Source of the DNA: Nonlabens marinus S1-08
GTDB lineage: Bacteria; Bacteroidota; Bacteroidia; Flavobacteriales; Flavobacteriaceae
DNA length: 64,000 nucleotides
NCBI RefSeq assembly: GCF_000831385.1
Contig: NZ_AP014548.1
Coordinates: 2,285,779 to 2,349,778, forward strand
Direction of reading: 5' to 3'
Below are positions 60,118-64,000 of the stretch, piece by piece. The notes below the pieces were generated by a model. That model made no database searches, was not told the DNA's origin, and was given only the letters and a program-made list of their open reading frames with translations. Each line of letters starts with the position of its first letter. Within the stretch, counting starts at the first letter, position 1. The translations under genes were made by a program, and so were the position numbers.

Positions 60118-62288
60118 TATTTCTTGACTGGTTCTAATTGCTCTAGACTTACTAAGGTAGTAAACATGCCATAATTAACTGTAGCTTTTCCTTTTTCAAT
60201 AGAATCAATGGTACCAATAGATTTTGAGTCGATTAAACGCACCCGTTCGTCAATTTTGAACTCGTGAACCGGCTTTTCAACCACCACTTCTTGTTTAGGA
60301 ACGGCTTTGCGTTGCTCTCGAATTTTAGTCACTTTTTGGATGACTTCATTTTCTACCTGCTTTTGTTTTCCCTGTGCTTTTTTGGCCTCTGCCTTTTTCT
60401 TAGCAAGCGGTTGCCTTTTTACATTTTCAGTGATCACCATTTTCATCAACTCATCTAATAAAAGTCGCTTCTTCTTATTGTTATGAAAATCCTTAGCTAG
60501 TTGATCAAACTTTTTACCAAGCTGTATTTGCCGCTGATTTTTATCATAGAGCTCTTGAAAATCTTCCAATTTTTGCTGTACGCGATCTTGAGTGTCTTCA
60601 AGTTTATTAGCCTTCTGAGTGGCTTGAACCTCTTTAGTCCTCAATGATTCATTATTACGCCTTAAATCAGAACGTTCCTTTTGCAACGCAGCAATCGATT
60701 TGTCAAAACGTATTTTACCTCGCTCTACCTTTTTCTTTGCCTTATTTATGAGTGAGTAGGGGATTCCATTTTTTTGTGCCACTTCAAATGTGAATGAACT
60801 CCCAGCTTCACCTAATTGCAGCTGATATATAGGTTCTAAGGAACGTGCATCAAACAACATATTAGCATTGGTCATTTCTGGCAATTCGTTGGCCAGCATT
60901 TTGAGGTTTGTGTAGTGCGTTGTTATAATTCCATAGGATTTGCGAGAATACATTTCTTCCAGCATACTCTCCGCTAAAGCACCTCCCAATTCAGGATCAG
61001 ACCCTGTACCGAATTCATCAATAAGGAATAAAGTTTTATCATCTGCTTTACGTAAAAAGCCGCGCATATTTTTTAAACGATAACTGTAGGTACTTAGATG
61101 ATTATCAATACTTTGATTATCTCCTATGTCTGTAAGTATATTATCAAAAAAACAAACCCTACTTTTTTCATGAACAGGAATGAGCATTCCTGCCTGGGTC
61201 ATAACCTGCAGTAACCCAATTGTCTTAAGAGTAATCGATTTACCTCCAGCATTAGGACCTGAGATGACGATAATGCGATTGTTAGGCGTCAACTGTATAC
61301 TTTGTGGGTATGTTTTTTCCCCACGCTCTTGATTTGCTACCCACAATAATGGGTGATAGGCATCTACTAGATCTAATTCTCGATTTTCAGTAATCATAGG
61401 CAGCACGCCATGAATCTTACGAGCATACTTGGCTTTGGCTGAAATTACATCGGTTGCCGACAGATACTCTCTATAGATTTCAAAATCCTCTTCAAAGTAC
61501 CTCATAAAATCAGTCAACTCTTTGAGAATGCGCTGTATTTCCTCGTGTTCTTCAATCTCGAGTTCAGACAGCTTTCGCGAAAGCGTTAACACGCGCTCTG
61601 GTTCTATATAAGTGATGCTACCGGTCTTGGAACTGCCCATGATCTTTCCCTTTACCTTGCGGCGGTGCATGGAACGAACGGCGAGGACGCGACGGTTTTC
61701 TACGACACTTTCTCGGATTTCATCGAGATACTCTAACTTAAGATAATGCGTTAAGGCTGCTCCAAAGCTCCCATTGAGCTGCCCACGAACGCTGTTCATT
61801 TCCCTACGCAGATCTTTCAATACAGGTGAGGCATCATCCTTAATTTCTCCAAACCGATCTAGCACCGCATCTACACGCTCTGGAATCTCAGTATTTAATG
61901 GGATTTCATTGGTTCTAGTGGCAAGCTTAGGGAAATGCTCTTCAGTTTTTTTGAAAAAACGTATGTGATCATTGACTGACCTAGGAAGGGTTACCAGCCT
62001 ACGAATGCTTTCTTTTTCTAAAATACTGTTCTCAATTCCTAGCAACTGTAACTCCCGATCTATGGGGTCAAATCCATGATTAGGTATGGAAAACTCAGTG
62101 GTATAAGAGGATAAATACTCGTGGGTTTGCGCTAGTGAATTTTTGATGTCACTGGTTTCTGGATAGGGAACCACATTTGCCATACGGTCTTTACCGTCTT
62201 CAGTACTGCAATAAACCGTGGCTTGTTTGATGACCTTGTCAAACTCAATATCCTGCAAGGTCTTTTTAGAAATTTTCCTCATGCGCAT
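60117..62288 (-). CDS. mutS2: MutS2-like ATPase without Smr domain
   Basis: 723 residues. The MutS core and clamp (about 1-320) are followed by the ATPase: Walker A SGPNAGGKSITLKTIGLL (about 342-359), Walker B FLIDEFGTGSDPELGGAL (about 418-435), and TTHYTNLKML. A coiled coil (about 520-650) and a KOW-like end (VRLIDSKSIGTIDSIEKGKA) follow. The Smr nuclease domain (about 80 residues) found at the C-terminus of Bacillus MutS2 is missing; the protein stops after the KOW-like part. It may act on ribosome collisions or recombination intermediates like other MutS2. A -7 box ends 2 nt before the ATG. A palindrome is read as LTLSRKLSE near 234-242. Confidence 0.9.
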   Translation of the reverse strand: MRMRKISKKTLQDIEFDKVIKQATVYCSTEDGKDRMANVVPYPETSDIKNSLAQTHEYLSSYTTEFSIPNHGFDPIDRELQLLGIENSILEKESIRRLVTLPRSVNDHIRFFKKTEEHFPKLATRTNEIPLNTEIPERVDAVLDRFGEIKDDASPVLKDLRREMNSVRGQLNGSFGAALTHYLKLEYLDEIRESVVENRRVLAVRSMHRRKVKGKIMGSSKTGSITYIEPERVLTLSRKLSELEIEEHEEIQRILKELTDFMRYFEEDFEIYREYLSATDVISAKAKYARKIHGVLPMITENRELDLVDAYHPLLWVANQERGEKTYPQSIQLTPNNRIIVISGPNAGGKSITLKTIGLLQVMTQAGMLIPVHEKSRVCFFDNILTDIGDNQSIDNHLSTYSYRLKNMRGFLRKADDKTLFLIDEFGTGSDPELGGALAESMLEEMYSRKSYGIITTHYTNLKMLANELPEMTNANMLFDARSLEPIYQLQLGEAGSSFTFEVAQKNGIPYSLINKAKKKVERGKIRFDKSIAALQKERSDLRRNNESLRTKEVQATQKANKLEDTQDRVQQKLEDFQELYDKNQRQIQLGKKFDQLAKDFHNNKKKRLLLDELMKMVITENVKRQPLAKKKAEAKKAQGKQKQVENEVIQKVTKIREQRKAVPKQEVVVEKPVHEFKIDERVRLIDSKSIGTIDSIEKGKATVNYGMFTTLVSLEQLEPVKK
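61571..61584. repeat. Dispersed palindrome inside mutS2 (exact 14-mer)
   Basis: Exact GCTTTCGCGAAAGC, read in the third phase as T-L-S-R-K-L. Confidence 0.95.
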
Positions 62289-62290
62289 TA

Positions 62291-62298
62291 CAAAAATA
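62291..62298 (-). promoter_or_regulatory. -7 box of mutS2, leaderless geometry
   Basis: TATTTTTG on the minus strand, exact TAnnTTTG, 2 nt before the first ATG (62288) and 8 nt before a second in-frame ATG (62282). The message is probably leaderless. Confidence 0.5.
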
Positions 62299-62434
62299 GG
62301 GTAGTAGTGGCAGTTGTTATGTGGGATTTTCGCTTTTTTAACGCCCTAAACCTCTTTCTTTATTGTGGACTACTTCATGGCTTTGACCTTGGAGTTTGCT
62401 AGTAGACTTATTTAAATTTACAAAAAACAAGTGC

Positions 62435-63100
62435 ATGCCCATAAAAATCGATGAGAGTTGGAAAGAACTATTGCGAGAAGAATTTAGCCAAGAGTATTTT
62501 GAGCAACTGATTGAATTCGTCACTGCGGAATATAAGCGTACCACCTGTTACCCGCCGGGTAGCAAGATATTTGCGGCATTTGATCGTACACCCTTTGAGC
62601 AAGTTAAAGTGGTCATTATAGGGCAAGATCCTTATCATGGTCCTGGACAAGCTAATGGTTTATGCTTCTCAGTTGCTGATGGGGTAGCGCATCCACCATC
62701 GTTGATGAATATTTTTAAAGAACAGCAAAAAGATCTTAATAATCAGTACCCTAATTCTGGAAACCTAGAAAGTTGGGCAGATCAAGGCGTATTATTACTG
62801 AATACCGTGCTCACCGTAGAACAGGGAAAGGCTGGAAGTCACCAGAATAAAGGCTGGGAGCGCTTTACTGATCAAGTCATCAAGACCTTGTCTAATGAGC
62901 GCGAACAATTGGTTTTCCTTTTATGGGGTGGCTTTGCCAAGGGTAAATTAAAATTAATTGATGAGAAAAAACACTTTGTATTGACCAGTGGCCATCCTTC
63001 ACCATTGAGTGCTAATCGCGGCTATTGGTTTGGAAATAAACATTTCTCTAGGACTAATCGATACTTGCAGGAAAAAGGCAAGGAGCCGATCAATTGGTAA
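62435..63100 (+). CDS. ung: Uracil-DNA glycosylase
   Basis: Removes uracil from DNA at the start of base-excision repair. 221 residues from ATG 62435 ([17 protein letters not shown]), the usual length; an in-frame ATG at 62396 adds 13 unlikely residues. Motif A is [21 protein letters not shown] (catalytic Asp, shown here in part as GQDPYHGPG, about 65-73), with [20 protein letters not shown] (about 125-144). The intercalation loop is [14 protein letters not shown] with the active-site His (about 189-202). It stands alone between mutS2 and the substrate-binding gene and ends one base before the convergent stop. Confidence 0.96.
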   Translation: MPIKIDESWKELLREEFSQEYFEQLIEFVTAEYKRTTCYPPGSKIFAAFDRTPFEQVKVVIIGQDPYHGPGQANGLCFSVADGVAHPPSLMNIFKEQQKDLNNQYPNSGNLESWADQGVLLLNTVLTVEQGKAGSHQNKGWERFTDQVIKTLSNEREQLVFLLWGGFAKGKLKLIDEKKHFVLTSGHPSPLSANRGYWFGNKHFSRTNRYLQEKGKEPINW

Positions 63101-63973
63101 TTATTCCTCCTCGTCTGGAAATGGTAAGTCGTATATGAGTTTTTCAAGCGTGATTTCTTCTTTAGAAATTCCCACCGCTTGAAACTGTTTGTTAATTTTT
63201 GCAACGGTTTTTGCTTTCAGTTGTTGGTCTGTAAATTCAGTTCGTAGCAACCATTGTTGAACATCTCCTACCTGCAAATCGTAATGTGAAGCAATGGTTC
63301 GGTCGATACTTGGAATGTGTTTGAAATCAAGTGAGTAGGTGTTTATTATTTGAATCATTTTAATCAATGCTTCTTCCTTCTCAGCAATACAGTTATCCGT
63401 TGCAGCGATCACAAAACTAGGCCATGGAGTAGCAATGGTTTCTAGCCTTTTAAATATCCCTTGATCCACATAAGGCTGTGTCATATAGCGTTCCCATAGG
63501 AACAATTGCGCTTCTCCAGCACTTAGGGATTTTACAGCACCATCTAACGTATTTACCAACTCAAACTTTAAAGTTTTTGGGTTCCAGTCGTGCCTTCTTG
63601 CGAGAAGGTAGCTCATCAAATGAGAGCCACTACCATAGCGACTAATGGCAATTACTGGATCAATAAGCTGTGCGGTATCTTCTGCAATTAGACTTGCAGG
63701 CGCATGGACACCCCATAATAAAGGGGATTCAACATATACCTGCAAGATTTTGGATGGATTTCCAGCAATTATATCCTTGACAATCCCATCAGTTAAAATA
63801 CAGGCTACGTCTAGTTCTCCATCCCTTAAAGATTGGCACATGCGACCGGTACCTTCTGGTATGTCTTGCCACTGTAAGTCGATGTTCGCTTTCGCGAAAG
63901 CGTTATCCTCTAGAGCTAAGTGCCATGGAAGATTGAAGTGTTCAGGAACGCCGCCTATGGTAATGGTTGTCAT
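63101..63973 (-). CDS. Substrate-binding-like protein (NMT1/THI5 or SsuA fold)
   Basis: 290 residues with no signal peptide, unlike a periplasmic binding protein. The two-lobe fold is suggested by TTITIGGVPEHFNLPWHLAL (about 2-21), DGELDVACILTDGIVKDIIA and SRYGSGSHLMSYLLARRHDW, typical of NMT1/THI5 and SsuA-like solute binders, including the 'S/Y-G-x-G-S' loop. As no ABC genes follow in the window, it could be a cytosolic enzyme of the THI5 type or a sensor. A palindrome copy is read as NAFAKANI near residue 24-31. Stop abuts the ung stop. Family assignment is moderate. Confidence 0.75.
   Translation of the reverse strand: MTTITIGGVPEHFNLPWHLALEDNAFAKANIDLQWQDIPEGTGRMCQSLRDGELDVACILTDGIVKDIIAGNPSKILQVYVESPLLWGVHAPASLIAEDTAQLIDPVIAISRYGSGSHLMSYLLARRHDWNPKTLKFELVNTLDGAVKSLSAGEAQLFLWERYMTQPYVDQGIFKRLETIATPWPSFVIAATDNCIAEKEEALIKMIQIINTYSLDFKHIPSIDRTIASHYDLQVGDVQQWLLRTEFTDQQLKAKTVAKINKQFQAVGISKEEITLEKLIYDLPFPDEEE
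63887..63902. repeat. Dispersed palindrome inside the substrate-binding-like gene (16 bp)
   Basis: Perfect CGCTTTCGCGAAAGCG, read as N-A-F-A-K-A on the minus strand. Confidence 0.95.
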
Positions 63974-64000
63974 GATTATGAGTTATGCTTGTGTTTCTTT

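Overview
The window looks like core chromosome of a Bacteroidota bacterium, most likely a marine member of the Flavobacteriaceae. This rests on a PorX-type receiver-PglZ regulator, a fused lpxC-fabZ gene, paired DUF368 genes, many lipoproteins with short lipoboxes, A-rich leaders without Shine-Dalgarno sequences, and several -7 boxes of the Bacteroidota type TAnnTTTG. Genus assignment (something near Nonlabens or Dokdonia) is only a guess. No tRNA, rRNA, IS element, prophage or CRISPR array was seen.

Layout. 1-2250: a truncated pentapeptide-repeat membrane protein and a sodium:solute symporter. 2371-5535 (+): pfkA, a 17-unit heptamer array, gapA and an N-acetylglucosamine-kinase-like gene. 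5532-16372 (-): a CIA30-like protein, a small unknown, a DUF349 protein, aroE, two DUF368 (PopT-like) membrane proteins, purA, fur, rel and an NTF2-fold protein. 16572-18833 (+): katG. 18929-25055 (-): a 35-residue Lys-rich protein, a CPBP protease, a DoxX-like protein, a long PLP enzyme with a structured leader, an SDR, a DUF808 protein and a decayed SDR. 25296-29670 (-): a ten-PAS sensor that stops after its phospho-His domain, plus a lone receiver. 30287-36650 (-): an aldose-epimerase-like protein, secreted and lipoproteins, HAD, DsbA, CPBP and lysA. 37344-39191 (+): sucC and a lipoprotein. 39351-46477: aroB, proline dehydrogenase, ald, tsaE and porX. 46509-57908 is one long + strand cluster: HD phosphohydrolase, lpxD, lpxC/fabZ, lpxA, efp, a second lpxD-like gene, NTF2, sucD, an unknown, fabG, a VWA-like membrane protein and an SPFH protein. 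57990-63973: HhH and OmpA-like membrane proteins, a DCC protein, MutS2, ung and a substrate-binding protein.

Together the genes cover glycolysis (pfkA, gapA), the TCA cycle (sucC, sucD, about 15 kb apart), lipid A and fatty acid synthesis, shikimate and lysine synthesis, purine synthesis, the stringent response, peroxide defence and regulation of type IX secretion.

The most striking signal is a short perfect palindrome with core GCTTTCGCGAAAGC. Fourteen exact 14-mers, two 12-bp cores and two decayed copies lie across the 64 kb. Thirteen are inside genes, including pfkA, aroE, purA, katG, lysA, the second lpxD and mutS2, where they are read in all three phases as AFAKA, RFRES or LSRK. Five are intergenic, four of them within about 65 bp upstream of a start codon. 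This looks like a dispersed mobile or amplified palindrome tolerated inside proteins, or a genome-wide binding or architecture site.
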